A stretch of 32,958 bases of DNA, taken from contig JBOGXB010000018.1 in the NCBI GenBank assembly GCA_050694215.1, positions 1 through 32,958 on the forward strand, written 5' to 3'. Below the pieces are notes generated by a model. The model searched no databases. It was not told the DNA's origin and saw only the letters and a program-made list of their open reading frames with translations. The stretch is from JBOGXB01 sp050694215. Its GTDB lineage: Bacteria > Actinomycetota > CADDZG01 > WHSQ01. Below, piece after piece: positions 9,652 to 17,438 of the stretch. The stretch's first letter is position 1, and every line of letters starts with the position of its first letter. Position numbers and translations under genes: made by a program.

Positions 9652-9981
9652 GTGAGTCTCAAGATCCGCAAGGGCGATACAGTCCAGGTCATCGCCGGCA
9701 AGGATGCTGCGGCGGGCGTGAAGGGCCGGGTGCTCGAGGTCCTGCCCAAGAAGGGCAAGGTGATCGTCGAGGGCGTCAACCGGGTGACACGCCACGAGAA
9801 GATCCGCATGAGCCGCCGCGGTGCGCAAGAGGGCGGCATCAGTCACAAGGAAGCTGCCGTCGACATCTCCAGCGTCGCGCTCGTCTGTCCTACCGACGGG
9901 CCTACACGGGCGGGCTTCCGGATCGAGAAGGGTACCGGCGCCAAGGTGCGCGTGTGCAAGAAGTGCGGAACGGAGTTGTGA
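9652..9981 (+). CDS. rplX: 50S ribosomal protein L24
   Basis: Assembly-initiator protein of the 50S subunit with a KOW motif. The 109-aa product starts at GTG 9652 (SLKIRKGDTVQVIAGKDAA, the KOW region) and continues with KGRVLEVLPKKGKVIVEGVN. The C-terminal CKKCGTEL contains a single Cys pair seen in actinobacterial L24. The start codon lies in GGTGAG immediately after the rplN TGA. The end overlaps the rplE ATG by one base (TGATG). Confidence 0.96.
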   Translation: MSLKIRKGDTVQVIAGKDAAAGVKGRVLEVLPKKGKVIVEGVNRVTRHEKIRMSRRGAQEGGISHKEAAVDISSVALVCPTDGPTRAGFRIEKGTGAKVRVCKKCGTEL

Positions 9982-10559
9982 TGGCAACTGCCGAGAAGAC
10001 CTACACGCCGAGGCTCAAGGAGCGTTATCGCTCCGAGCTCGTGTCCCGCCTCAAGGACGACCTCGGCCTGAAGAACCTCATGGAGGTCCCGCGACCCGAG
10101 AAGGTGGTCGTCAACATGGGTGTGGGCGACGCCCCTCGAGACGCGAAGCTGATGGAGGGTGCGGTCAAGGACCTGACCACGATCACGGGCCAGAGGCCGG
10201 GAGTGCGTCGAGCGCGCAAGTCGCTGGCAACGTTCAAGCTCCGAGAAGGCATGCCGATAGGTGCAGCGGCCACGCTGCGCGGCGACCGGATGTGGGACTT
10301 CCTCGACCGGCTGCTGTCCATCGTGCTACCTCGGATCAGGGACTTCCGGGGGTTGAACCCCAGGTCGTTCGACGGGAACGGCAACTACACCTTCGGTGTC
10401 ACGGAACAGCTCGTGTTCCCGGAGATCGACTACGACGACATCGATCAGACCCGAGGGATGGACATCACGATCGTCACGACTGCGGCGACCGACGAAGAAG
10501 GACTGGCTCTTCTGTCTGCCCTCGGCTTTCCGTTCAGACAGCAAGGGCAAATCGGCTAG
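9981..10559 (+). CDS. rplE: 50S ribosomal protein L5
   Basis: 5S-rRNA-binding protein of the large subunit. The 192-aa product has YRSELVSRLKDDLGLKNLMEVPRPEKVVVNMGVG-type N-terminal content, the ITGQRPGVRRARKSLATFKLREG segment and the FPEIDYDDIDQTRGMDITIVTTA signature. Start chosen at ATG 9981, overlapping the rplX stop, because the in-frame GTG at 9954 lies inside rplX and adds nine unconserved residues. Eleven nt separate it from the S14 gene. Confidence 0.96.
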   Translation: MATAEKTYTPRLKERYRSELVSRLKDDLGLKNLMEVPRPEKVVVNMGVGDAPRDAKLMEGAVKDLTTITGQRPGVRRARKSLATFKLREGMPIGAAATLRGDRMWDFLDRLLSIVLPRIRDFRGLNPRSFDGNGNYTFGVTEQLVFPEIDYDDIDQTRGMDITIVTTAATDEEGLALLSALGFPFRQQGQIG

Positions 10560-10570
10560 GGGGCATGTGA

Positions 10571-10756
10571 ATGGCGAAGAAGGCTCTTGTCAATAAGTCG
10601 AAGGCGAAGCCCAAGTACAAGGTTCAAGCGTATACGCGCTGCGCGCGCTGCGGCCGGCCGCGAGCGGTCTTCAGGCGGTTCGGGTTGTGCAGGCTTTGCT
10701 TCCGACAGATGGCTCACAACGGAGAGATCCCCGGTATCACGAAGTCGAGTTGGTGA
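10571..10756 (+). CDS. rpsN: 30S ribosomal protein S14 type Z (zinc-binding)
   Basis: Small-subunit head protein. At 61 aa it is the short zinc-ribbon form (rpsZ / rpsN1 type), with the four ligands Cys24-x2-Cys27 and Cys40-x2-Cys43 all present, and the end GEIPGITKSSW typical of this form. The ATG at 10571 follows GGGG CATGTGA spacing. Zinc-type S14 in the spc cluster is the ancestral arrangement in Gram-positive bacteria. A zinc-free paralogue, if any, would be elsewhere. Confidence 0.96.
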   Translation: MAKKALVNKSKAKPKYKVQAYTRCARCGRPRAVFRRFGLCRLCFRQMAHNGEIPGITKSSW

Positions 10757-10770
10757 GGAGTAATAACCAC

Positions 10771-11169
10771 ATGACCATGACCGATCCCATCGCCGACATG
10801 CTGGCTCGCATCCGTAACGCGTCGTTAGCCATGCACGACGATGTGTTCATCCCAGCGTCACGCATCAAGAAGAACATCGCGCAGATCCTCGCAGACGAGG
10901 GTTTCGTGACCGGTTTCGAGGTCGTCGAGGATGGGGCGCATCCGATGATCCGGATCACGCTTCGCTATACGGAAGAACGCGAGCGTGCCATCTCGGGGCT
11001 TCGCCGGATATCGAAACCAGGTCGACGCGTTTATCGGGGCGCTCAGGATTTGCCTCGCGTCCTCGGAGGGATGGGAGTCGCCATCATCTCCACGTCGCAA
11101 GGTGTGATGACCGACAAGCAGGCACGCCAATCCAAGATCGGCGGGGAAATCCTCGCCTACGTCTGGTAG
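10771..11169 (+). CDS. rpsH: 30S ribosomal protein S8
   Basis: Primary 16S rRNA binder of the small-subunit platform and the spc-operon translational regulator in E. coli. The 132-aa product has MTDPIADMLARIRNA at the N-terminus, PASRIKKNIAQIL in the middle and VAIISTSQGVMTDKQARQ near the C-terminus. The ATG at 10771 is 10 nt after GAGGAG. The ATG two codons later is equally compatible with the family start. An upstream in-frame stretch back to 10687 lies within the S14 gene and is not used. Confidence 0.96.
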   Translation: MTMTDPIADMLARIRNASLAMHDDVFIPASRIKKNIAQILADEGFVTGFEVVEDGAHPMIRITLRYTEERERAISGLRRISKPGRRVYRGAQDLPRVLGGMGVAIISTSQGVMTDKQARQSKIGGEILAYVW

Positions 11170-11177
11170 AGGTTGTC

Positions 11178-11729
11178 ATGTCGAGAGTTGGGCAGAACCC
11201 CATAAGCATCCCCTCCGAGGTCAATGTGAGCATCGCTGGCCGACGGGTCACCGTGAACGGGCCCAGAGGGGAGCTCCAGCGCGGTATCCCCGAGGAGATA
11301 AAGGTCGAGCAGTCGGACGGAGAGTTGCGTCTTACCCGCGACAGTGAGTCACGCGAGGTCAAGGCGCTGCACGGCCTGACGCGCACTCTTATCAACAACA
11401 TGATCGTCGGGGTAACCGAGGGTTTCGAGAAGCGTTTAGAGATCCATGGGGTCGGCTACCGGGCGACCAAGCAGGGCAACGACATCGAGTTCGCCGTCGG
11501 CTTCTCACATCCGGTTAGGAAGCCGGCACCCGACGGGATCGAGTTCGATGTCCCAACGCCGACCAGGATCACGGTCCGCGGGATCGACAAAGAGCTCGTG
11601 GGGCAGACCGCTGCTGAGATACGTGCGATCCGCAAGCCCGAGCCCTACAAGGCGAAGGGGATCCGTTATGAGGGTGAGCACGTCAGGCGCAAGGGCGGGA
11701 AGGCCGCCAAAGCCGCGGCTGGTGCATGA
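11178..11729 (+). CDS. rplF: 50S ribosomal protein L6
   Basis: Large-subunit protein near the sarcin-ricin loop and factor-binding site. The 183-aa product has two L6 repeats: SRVGQNPISIPSEV at the start, EKRLEIHGVGYRA at about the middle, and the C-terminal signature KPEPYKAKGIRYEGE followed by VRRKGGKAAK. The ATG at 11178 is eight bases after rpsH. The end overlaps the rplR start in ATGATGG. Confidence 0.97.
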   Translation: MSRVGQNPISIPSEVNVSIAGRRVTVNGPRGELQRGIPEEIKVEQSDGELRLTRDSESREVKALHGLTRTLINNMIVGVTEGFEKRLEIHGVGYRATKQGNDIEFAVGFSHPVRKPAPDGIEFDVPTPTRITVRGIDKELVGQTAAEIRAIRKPEPYKAKGIRYEGEHVRRKGGKAAKAAAGA

Positions 11730-12079
11730 TGGATAGGAAGCTGAAGCTGCGGGCCCTGCGCCGGAGACATCGTAGGGTTCGCAAGAAGATCCTTGGGACG
11801 GCGGAGCGACCCCGCCTCGCCGTCTACCGCTCGAACCGGCACATCTACGCGCAGGTGATCGACGACGTCGCGGGCAAGACGCTGGCGGCTGCTTCCTCGC
11901 TTGCAAGCTCGAACGGTGGAGACGCCAAGGCAAGGGCCAAGGAAGTGGGCCGAGCCGTCGCGGAGAAGGCGAAGGCGGCGGGCGTCACCCAGGTGAGCTT
12001 CGACCGGGGTGGGTTCCAGTACCACGGCCGCGTGGCGGCCGTGGCGGAAGGGGCCCGCGAAGGCGGCCTCGAGCTCTGA
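11726..12079 (+). CDS. rplR: 50S ribosomal protein L18
   Basis: 5S-rRNA-binding protein of the central protuberance. The 117-aa product has RRRHRRVRKKI, RPRLAVYRSNRHIYAQVIDD and the C-terminal FDRGGFQYHGRVAAVAEGAREGGLEL, a near-consensus L18 end. Two ATGs (11726 and 11729) are possible starts; the first forms an ATGA overlap with rplF. A 31-nt gap with GAGGAAGGAA precedes rpsE. Confidence 0.96.
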   Translation: MMDRKLKLRALRRRHRRVRKKILGTAERPRLAVYRSNRHIYAQVIDDVAGKTLAAASSLASSNGGDAKARAKEVGRAVAEKAKAAGVTQVSFDRGGFQYHGRVAAVAEGAREGGLEL

Positions 12080-12110
12080 TGCCTTATTGCATAGAGGAAG
12101 GAATGAACTG

Positions 12111-12671
12111 ATGGGGAGATCGGGTGGCCCAGGCCGGGGACCGCGGCGCGACGACGACCGATCCCAGTACGAGGAGAGAGTCGTCTCGATCAACCGCGTC
12201 GCAAAGGTCGTCAAAGGAGGCCGTCGGTTCTCCTTCACGGCCCTCGTGGTCGTTGGCGACGGGAAGGGTCAGGTCGGAGTCGGCTACGGGAAAGCGCGTG
12301 AGGTCCCGGCAGCCATCCAGAAGGGCGTGGAAGAGGCCAAACGCAATTTCTTCAAGATACCGATGGTGGGACAGACGATCACCCACGAGATCATCGGTGA
12401 GGACTCGGGTGGGGCAGTGCTGCTCAAGCCGGCATCTCCAGGTACTGGGGTTATCGCCGGGGGCCCGGTACGTGCCGTAGTCGAGTGCGCAGGGATCAGG
12501 GACATCCTCTCGAAGTCGCTCGGTTCGGATAACCCGATCAACATCGTGCGCGCCACGGTGAAGGGTTTGAAGGGCTTGAATACGGCGGCCATGGTCGCAC
12601 GACGAAGGGGAAAGACCCCCACCGAGGTCGCGCCCGGATATCTCGTGGATGCGTCGGCCGGCACCGAGTAG
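12111..12671 (+). CDS. rpsE: 30S ribosomal protein S5
   Basis: Small-subunit protein at the mRNA entry and decoding region (ribosomal ambiguity). The 186-aa product starts at ATG 12111 after GAAGGAATG, with a Gly/Arg/Asp-rich N-terminus. It then has the double-stranded-RNA-binding fold (EERVVSINRVAKVVKGGRRFSF, VGVGYGKAREVPAAI) and the C-terminal domain (GTGVIAGGPVRAVVECAG). In-frame sequence upstream to 12009 lies inside rplR and was not included. Confidence 0.96.
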   Translation: MGRSGGPGRGPRRDDDRSQYEERVVSINRVAKVVKGGRRFSFTALVVVGDGKGQVGVGYGKAREVPAAIQKGVEEAKRNFFKIPMVGQTITHEIIGEDSGGAVLLKPASPGTGVIAGGPVRAVVECAGIRDILSKSLGSDNPINIVRATVKGLKGLNTAAMVARRRGKTPTEVAPGYLVDASAGTE

Positions 12672-12689
12672 CTCTCGGGAAGAGGGAAC

Positions 12690-12881
12690 ATGGCTCAGCG
12701 GAGGCTGAAGGTGACGCAGGTGCGATCGGCCACCTCGCGCGGTGACAAGCAAAGCGGGACCGTAAGGGCTCTCGGCCTCAAGCATCCGGGCGATACGGTG
12801 GTCCATGAGGACCGGCCGGAGATCAGGGGGATGATCGCTGCGGTGGCGCATCTGGTGGACGTCGAAGAGACCAAGGAGTAG
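12690..12881 (+). CDS. rpmD: 50S ribosomal protein L30
   Basis: Small ferredoxin-like large-subunit protein. The 63-aa product has LKVTQVRSATSR, KQSGTVRALGL and the GMIAAVAHLVDVEE C-terminus, matching the bacterial short form of L30. ATG at 12690 follows GGGAAGAGGG. It is followed nine bases later by rplO. Confidence 0.95.
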   Translation: MAQRRLKVTQVRSATSRGDKQSGTVRALGLKHPGDTVVHEDRPEIRGMIAAVAHLVDVEETKE

Positions 12882-12890
12882 GGAAGGAAG

Positions 12891-13346
12891 ATGAAGCCTC
12901 ACGATCTGAGACCGGCCGAGGGAGCCCGCACGCGTCGCAAGCGGATGGGGCGTGGCGAAGCTTCGGGCCACGGCAAGACCACGGGTCGCGGGACAAAGGG
13001 CACGAAGGCCAGAGGCAAGGTGCCGCTGTTCTTCGAGGGTGGCCAGATGCCGTTGGTCCGGCGCGTTCCCAAGCTCAAAGGATTCACCCCGCCCAACCGA
13101 ACGGTCTACGGCTCCGTCAACGTCAGCAACCTTCAAGAGATGGAGCAGACCGAGGTCGGCCCGGATGAGCTGCGCGCTGCCGGCCTCATCCGCAAGCGCG
13201 ACAAGCTGGTCAAGGTGCTGGGATCGGGAGAGATCTCCCGAGCCCTTACGGTCAGGGCTCACGCCTTCAGCCAGTCGGCCAGGTCGAAGATTGAATCCGC
13301 CGGAGGCAAGGCCGAGCTCATCGAGCGGAACGGGCGCGCCAAGTGA
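12891..13346 (+). CDS. rplO: 50S ribosomal protein L15
   Basis: Late-assembly large-subunit protein. The 151-aa product has LRPAEGARTRRKRMGRGEAS, the GRGTKGTKARGKVPLFFEGGQMPLVRRVPK Gly/Arg-rich extended segment, and the C-terminal globular domain ending with a Gly-Gly-Lys-Ala-Glu-Leu-Ile motif. The family signature (KAHAFSQSA-like, here RAHAFSQSA) is present. The end overlaps the secY GTG in GTGA. Confidence 0.96.
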   Translation: MKPHDLRPAEGARTRRKRMGRGEASGHGKTTGRGTKGTKARGKVPLFFEGGQMPLVRRVPKLKGFTPPNRTVYGSVNVSNLQEMEQTEVGPDELRAAGLIRKRDKLVKVLGSGEISRALTVRAHAFSQSARSKIESAGGKAELIERNGRAK

Positions 13347-14641
13347 ATCTCCTCGGTGCATTCGTCAGCGCGTTCAAGGTGCCGGATCTTCGCAGGAAGA
13401 TCATGTTCACCCTTCTGATCATCGCCATCTACAGGCTCGGCTCCCACATACCTACGCCGGGGATCGATGTAGAGGCGGCCCAGCAGTTCTCGCGTCAGGC
13501 GCAGGGCGGCGTCTTCCAGTTCATCAACCTGTTCTCGGGCGGCGCGCTGACGCAGATGGCGGTCTTCGCCCTCGGGATAATGCCCTACATCACCTCGTCG
13601 ATCATCATGCAGCTGCTAACGGTGGTGATCCCGAAGCTCGAGGCGTGGTCGAAGGAGGGAGAGCAGGGCCACAAGAAGATCACGCAGTGGACCCGTTACC
13701 TCACCGTCGTTCTGGCTCTCCTTCAATCCACGGGCCTCGCATTCTTGTTCCATCGAGGTCAGTTCGGTCAAACCGGCATTCAGACGCAGGCAGACCTCAT
13801 TCCGAACTTCACTCCGGGAAACGTGGCTCTCATAGTCATGTCATTGACTGCCGGTACGGCTCTCATCATGTGGTTGGGCGAGCTGATCACGCAGCGCGGT
13901 ATCGGGAACGGGATGTCGATCCTGATCTTCACGTCGATCATCTCGACACTGCCAGGTGAGGGCAAGTCGATCCTCGATCAGAAGGGCTTCGGACCGTTCC
14001 TACTGATCGTGCTGATGGGCATCGGGATCATCGTGGCGATCGTGATCATGGAGCAAGGACAGCGGCGCATCCCCGTGCAGTACGCGAAACGGGTCGTCGG
14101 TCGCAAGATGTACGGCGGCAGCTCGACCTATATCCCTCTAAAGGTCAACCAGGCTGGGGTGATACCAATCATCTTCGCCTCGAGCGTGCTCTACATCCCA
14201 AGCCTGCTGCAGAACGTGATCCAGAATCAAACGATCCAGAACTTCATCTCCAACAACCTCGTCAACTCGGCCAGCGTGACCTACATGATCCTCTACGGGA
14301 CGATGGTCGTGTTCTTCGCGTATTTCTACACGGCGATCACCTTCAACCCCACCGACGTCGCCGACAACATGAAGAAGTACGGAGGCTTCATCCCAGGCAT
14401 CCGCCCGGGACGCCAGACGGCAGAGTACCTCGACCGCATCTTGACGCGGATCACTTTGCCCGGAGCTCTGTTCATCGCTTCAATCGCCCTGCTGCCGTCG
14501 ATCGCTGTGTCGCTCTACAACATCCAGGCGCTGCCGTTCGGCGGGACGTCCATCCTCATCACGGTCGGCGTGACGCTCGAGACGATGAAGCAGATCGAAT
14601 CCCAGCTGATGATGCGGCACTACGAAGGCTTCTTGAAGTGA
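13343..14641 (+). CDS. secY: Preprotein translocase subunit SecY
   Basis: Channel-forming subunit of the Sec translocon in the cytoplasmic membrane. The 432-aa protein has about ten hydrophobic segments. Recognisable motifs are FTLLIIAIYRLGSHIPTPGID in TM1, NLFSGGALTQMAVFALGIMPYITSSIIMQ in the plug/TM2 region, ERGIGNG-type sequence (here QRGIGNGMSILIF) and the cytosolic loop QQRRIPVQYAKR-like EQGQRRIPVQYAKR. It begins at GTG 13343, overlapping rplO by four bases, as is usual at the end of the spc ribosomal genes. Confidence 0.97.
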   Translation: MNLLGAFVSAFKVPDLRRKIMFTLLIIAIYRLGSHIPTPGIDVEAAQQFSRQAQGGVFQFINLFSGGALTQMAVFALGIMPYITSSIIMQLLTVVIPKLEAWSKEGEQGHKKITQWTRYLTVVLALLQSTGLAFLFHRGQFGQTGIQTQADLIPNFTPGNVALIVMSLTAGTALIMWLGELITQRGIGNGMSILIFTSIISTLPGEGKSILDQKGFGPFLLIVLMGIGIIVAIVIMEQGQRRIPVQYAKRVVGRKMYGGSSTYIPLKVNQAGVIPIIFASSVLYIPSLLQNVIQNQTIQNFISNNLVNSASVTYMILYGTMVVFFAYFYTAITFNPTDVADNMKKYGGFIPGIRPGRQTAEYLDRILTRITLPGALFIASIALLPSIAVSLYNIQALPFGGTSILITVGVTLETMKQIESQLMMRHYEGFLK

Positions 14642-14679
14642 GTCTGCCTCGACGACGGAACGCCAAGAGTCGCTAGCCG

Positions 14680-15318
14680 ATGAGGCTGATCATCTTCGGC
14701 CCCCAGGGGGCGGGCAAGGGCACGCAGGCGGACCTCATCTCGCACAAGTATGGGATCCCGGCGATCTCAACCGGCGAGATATTCCGCTGGGCGATCAGGG
14801 GCAAGACGGCCCTCGGTCTCGAGGTGCAGCAGTACCTCGACGAGGGTCGGCTGGTCCCGGATCAGCTGACCATCGGCGTGGTCAGGGAACGCCTCGAGGC
14901 GTCAGACGCGCGCGAGGGCTTCCTCCTAGATGGCTTCCCTCGCAATCTCGAGCAAGCCAGGGCGCTCGACGCCATGCTTGCCGATGCAGGCACACGGCTG
15001 GACGCTGCTCTCGTCCTGAACGTCCCCGAGGAGATATCCCTCCGCCGCATCGTGGGCCGGCGAGCCTGCTCCGAGTGCGGTCACAACTACCATGTCGATG
15101 CTCCTCCGGGGGAGGACTGGAACTGCGACGTGTGCGGGGGTGATGTCGTTGAGCGATCCGACGACCATGACGAGGCCACCATTCGTAAGAGGCTCGAGCT
15201 CTACCATGAGCAGACCGAGCCACTGAAGCAGCTCTACGAAGAGCGCGGCCTCCTGCTCGAGATCGACGGAGTGGGCACGCCCGACGAGGTGTTCTCGCGC
15301 ATAGTGGAGGCACTCTGA
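14680..15318 (+). CDS. adk: Adenylate kinase, zinc-LID form
   Basis: Catalyses ATP + AMP to 2 ADP in the cytosol. The 212-aa enzyme has the P-loop GPQGAGKGT at 7-15, the AMP-binding TGEIFRWAI and LLDGFPRNLEQA segments, and a LID with Cys130-x2-Cys133 and Cys149-x2-Cys152, the zinc-binding long form of Gram-positive bacteria. The start ATG at 14680 has no obvious Shine-Dalgarno sequence; 38 nt separate it from secY. secY-adk-map is the usual order in this cluster. Confidence 0.97.
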   Translation: MRLIIFGPQGAGKGTQADLISHKYGIPAISTGEIFRWAIRGKTALGLEVQQYLDEGRLVPDQLTIGVVRERLEASDAREGFLLDGFPRNLEQARALDAMLADAGTRLDAALVLNVPEEISLRRIVGRRACSECGHNYHVDAPPGEDWNCDVCGGDVVERSDDHDEATIRKRLELYHEQTEPLKQLYEERGLLLEIDGVGTPDEVFSRIVEAL

Positions 15319-15329
15319 GGAGATCGAGC

Positions 15330-16082
15330 TTGATATACAAAAAGTCCGCTGAGGAGATCGCCATCATGAGGCGAGGGGGCGCGATCCTCGCCGAAGTGAT
15401 GGAGAAGCTCGAGTCGTCGATCCGGCCGGGTGTCACCACCGGCGAGCTCGACCGTGTTGCCGACGAGGCCATTACGGGAGCCGGAGCTCGTCCTTCCGCC
15501 CTCGGCTACAGGGGCTTCCCCCGCTCGATCTGTGTCTCTCCCAACAACGTGATCGTGCATGGGATCCCGGACGAGACCTCGCTCAAGGAGGGTGACATAG
15601 TGGCTTTGGATGTCGCCCTCGTTTACGAAGGGATGCACGTCGACAACGCCCGCACCTACCCGGTCGGCGAGGTCGATCCGGGGGTGCAGAGACTGCTGGA
15701 CGTGACGGAGGCCGCCCTCGAAGCGGCAATCGTTCAGTGCGAGCCCGGCAAGCGCATCGGGGACGTCGGCTACGCGATCGAGCAGATCGTGGAACCCGCA
15801 GGCTTCTCGGTCGTGCGGGAATACGTGGGTCACGGGGTGGGCCGGGCCTTCCACGAAGCCCCGAACGTGCCTAACTATGGCCCACCGGGCCGCAGGGAGC
15901 TGCTCGCCCCCGGCATGACCGTCGCCATCGAGCCGATGGTCAACGCGGGCGGAGCAGGGACCAAGCTGCTGGACGACGGCTGGACCGTTATCACCGCCGA
16001 CGGTTCGCTATCGGCCCACTTCGAGCACACCGTCGCGATCACTTCAGACGGTCACGAGGTCCTCACGAGGAGTGGGGAATGA
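15330..16082 (+). CDS. map: Methionine aminopeptidase, type I
   Basis: Removes the initiator methionine from nascent proteins. The 250-aa enzyme carries all five metal ligands: Asp94 (ALDVAL), Asp105 (HVDNARTY), His168 (GHGVGR), Glu201 (AIEPMV) and Glu232 (FEHTVAI), plus His77 in VHGIPD. The start is TTG at 15330 with GAGGAG nine bases upstream, giving MIYKKSAEEIAIMRRGG, a normal MetAP-1 start. It lies 11 nt after adk. After its TGA comes the 144-nt infA leader. Confidence 0.97.
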   Translation: MIYKKSAEEIAIMRRGGAILAEVMEKLESSIRPGVTTGELDRVADEAITGAGARPSALGYRGFPRSICVSPNNVIVHGIPDETSLKEGDIVALDVALVYEGMHVDNARTYPVGEVDPGVQRLLDVTEAALEAAIVQCEPGKRIGDVGYAIEQIVEPAGFSVVREYVGHGVGRAFHEAPNVPNYGPPGRRELLAPGMTVAIEPMVNAGGAGTKLLDDGWTVITADGSLSAHFEHTVAITSDGHEVLTRSGE

Positions 16083-16120
16083 AGCGGGTGAGATTCGCGT
16101 TATACCTGCTCGTACGGCTC

Positions 16121-16129
16121 TGTTATCAT
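16121..16129 (+). promoter_or_regulatory. Candidate extended -10 promoter for infA and downstream genes
   Basis: TGTTATCAT at 16121-16129 matches the extended -10 pattern TGn followed by a TATAAT-like hexamer (5 of 6). No good -35 is visible 16-18 nt upstream (TTATAC at 16100 is poor), as is normal for extended -10 promoters. The predicted start near 16136 would give about 90 nt of leader before infA, including the hairpin at 16159-16176. Placement in the longest gap of the second half of the ribosomal block supports it. It is unproven. Confidence 0.4.
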
Positions 16130-16158
16130 GTTTCGTCGGCCTGACCCCCGGATTGTTC

Positions 16159-16176
16159 GCGCCCCTGCGGGGGCGC
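16159..16176 (+). terminator. GC-rich stem-loop in the map-infA gap (terminator or attenuator)
   Basis: A perfect 7-bp stem GCGCCCC / GGGGCGC with a TGCG loop, followed by TTCT. The T tract is short for an efficient intrinsic terminator. Lying downstream of the candidate promoter at 16121-16129 and 50 nt before infA, it could attenuate infA transcription, partly terminate read-through from map, or act as an RNA-stabilising hairpin. Confidence 0.4.
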
Positions 16177-16226
16177 TTCTCATGGGCAGGCCAAGCCAAG
16201 TAGACCCTCGAAACGAAGGTGACCGC

Positions 16227-16469
16227 ATGGCCAAGAACAAGGAGAAAGCTCCTCAGAAGGAAGAGGGCATCCAGGTCGAGGGAAAGGTGATCGAACCCCT
16301 CCCGAACGCAATGTTCAAAGTCGAGCTGGATAACGGCCACAGGGTCCTCGCCCATATCTCGGGAAAGATGCGGATGCACTACATCCGGATACTTCCCGGT
16401 GACCGGGTCTTGGTCGAGCTGTCTCCGTACGACCTGACCAGAGGCCGGGTCGTCTTCAGGTACAAGTGA
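16227..16469 (+). CDS. infA: Translation initiation factor IF-1
   Basis: Small OB-fold factor that occupies the A site during initiation. The 80-aa product contains EGKVIEPLPNAMFKVELDNGH, VLAHISGKMRMHYIRILPGDRV and SPYDLTRGRVVFRYK, nearly consensus IF-1. About eight extra charged residues (KNKEKAPQ) precede the core compared with the common 72-aa form. Start taken at ATG 16227 (GAAGGTGACCGC upstream); the frame is open further upstream through the leader hairpin but that sequence is not IF-1-like. Confidence 0.96.
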   Translation: MAKNKEKAPQKEEGIQVEGKVIEPLPNAMFKVELDNGHRVLAHISGKMRMHYIRILPGDRVLVELSPYDLTRGRVVFRYK

Positions 16470-16488
16470 GGCAAGGGAGCGGGCAGGG

Positions 16489-16602
16489 ATGAAGGTGCGC
16501 CCAAGCGTGAAGCCGATGTGCGACAAGTGCAAGGTCATCCGCAGGCGAGGGCGTGTCATGGTGATCTGTTCGAATCCGCGGCACAAGCAGCGACAGGGGT
16601 GA
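16489..16602 (+). CDS. rpmJ: 50S ribosomal protein L36 (zinc form)
   Basis: Smallest large-subunit protein, placed late in 50S assembly. The 37-aa product MKVRPSVKPMCDKCKVIRRR... has the zinc-ribbon ligands Cys11, Cys14, Cys27 and His32, so it is the C+ form. AGGGAGCGGGCAGGG precedes the ATG at 16489. It lies between infA and rpsM as usual. One conserved difference from many L36 proteins is the final RQG. Confidence 0.95.
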   Translation: MKVRPSVKPMCDKCKVIRRRGRVMVICSNPRHKQRQG

Positions 16603-16612
16603 GAGGAGTCAA

Positions 16613-16996
16613 ATGGCACGCATAGCCGGAGTCGATCTTCCCCGCGAGAAGCGCCTTGATGTGGCGCTTACCTATATCTACGGGATCGGTCGTACCAAGG
16701 CCATGGAAACGTGTGTCGAGTCGCGCGTGAAGCCTGCTACCAAGGTTCGCGATCTCACGGACGATGAGATCGTGAAGATCCGCGACTGGATAGGAAACAA
16801 CTATCGAGTCGAAGGGGACCTGCGCCGCGAGGTCAACCAGCACGTAAAGCGCAAGGTCGAGATCGGCTGCTACCAGGGCATGCGCCACCGCAGAGGGCTC
16901 CCCGTCCACGGACAGCGCACTCACACGAACGCGAGAACCCGTAAGGGACCAAAGAAGACGGTGGCTGGGAAGAAGAAGACCGCCGCCAAGAAGTAG
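16613..16996 (+). CDS. rpsM: 30S ribosomal protein S13
   Basis: Small-subunit head protein forming bridges to the large subunit. The 127-aa product has ARIAGVDLPREKRLDVALTYIYGIG, the helix-two-turn-helix middle, and the signature RRGLPVHGQRTHTNARTRKGP. The C-terminus ends in a short Lys/Ala-rich tail (GKKKTAAKK) that contacts P-site tRNA in other species. ATG at 16613 follows GAGAGGAG. It opens the alpha-type segment rpsM-rpsK-rpsD-rpoA-rplQ. Confidence 0.97.
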   Translation: MARIAGVDLPREKRLDVALTYIYGIGRTKAMETCVESRVKPATKVRDLTDDEIVKIRDWIGNNYRVEGDLRREVNQHVKRKVEIGCYQGMRHRRGLPVHGQRTHTNARTRKGPKKTVAGKKKTAAKK

Positions 16997-17020
16997 TTAC
17001 GAGAAAGGAACACTGGACGC

Positions 17021-17416
17021 TTGGCGACGCAGAAGAAGAAATCCAAGACACGGCGACGCGAAAAGAAGAACGTCGTTCACGGTGTGGCTCACATCAAGTC
17101 GACCTTCAACAACACGATCATCTCGATCACCGACGTCGAGGGGAACGTCCTTGCATGGGCGTCCTCCGGCAACGTGGGGTTCAAGGGGTCTCGTAAATCC
17201 ACGCCGTTCGCGGCTCAGCTCGCCGCCGAGGCCGCGTCCCGCCGAGCGCAGGAGCACGGGGTCCGCCGCGTCGACGTCGAGGTGAAGGGTCCCGGGTCCG
17301 GTCGCGAGACCGCCATCCGGTCGCTGCAAGCCTCCGGCCTCGAGATCATCGGGATCAAGGACGTGACCCCGGTGCCGCACAACGGCTGCCGCCCTCGCAA
17401 GAGGAGGCGCGTGTGA
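17021..17416 (+). CDS. rpsK: 30S ribosomal protein S11
   Basis: Small-subunit platform protein near the E site. The 131-aa product has KKNVVHGVAHIKSTFNNTIISITD, SSGNVGFKGSRKSTPFAAQ and the C-terminal signature IKDVTPVPHNGCRPRKRRRV, so it is complete. The start is TTG at 17021, preceded by GAGAAAGGAA; no ATG or GTG is available at a family-consistent position. Twenty-two nt separate its stop from rpsD. Confidence 0.96.
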   Translation: MATQKKKSKTRRREKKNVVHGVAHIKSTFNNTIISITDVEGNVLAWASSGNVGFKGSRKSTPFAAQLAAEAASRRAQEHGVRRVDVEVKGPGSGRETAIRSLQASGLEIIGIKDVTPVPHNGCRPRKRRRV

Positions 17417-17438
17417 GCGATCACGAGGGCACGCGCTG

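Noticed and set aside
14638..14676. 12-codon basic ORF (MSLPRRRNAKSR) between secY and adk
   Set aside because: Too short and without support; possible leader peptide but nothing in the sequence shows translation.
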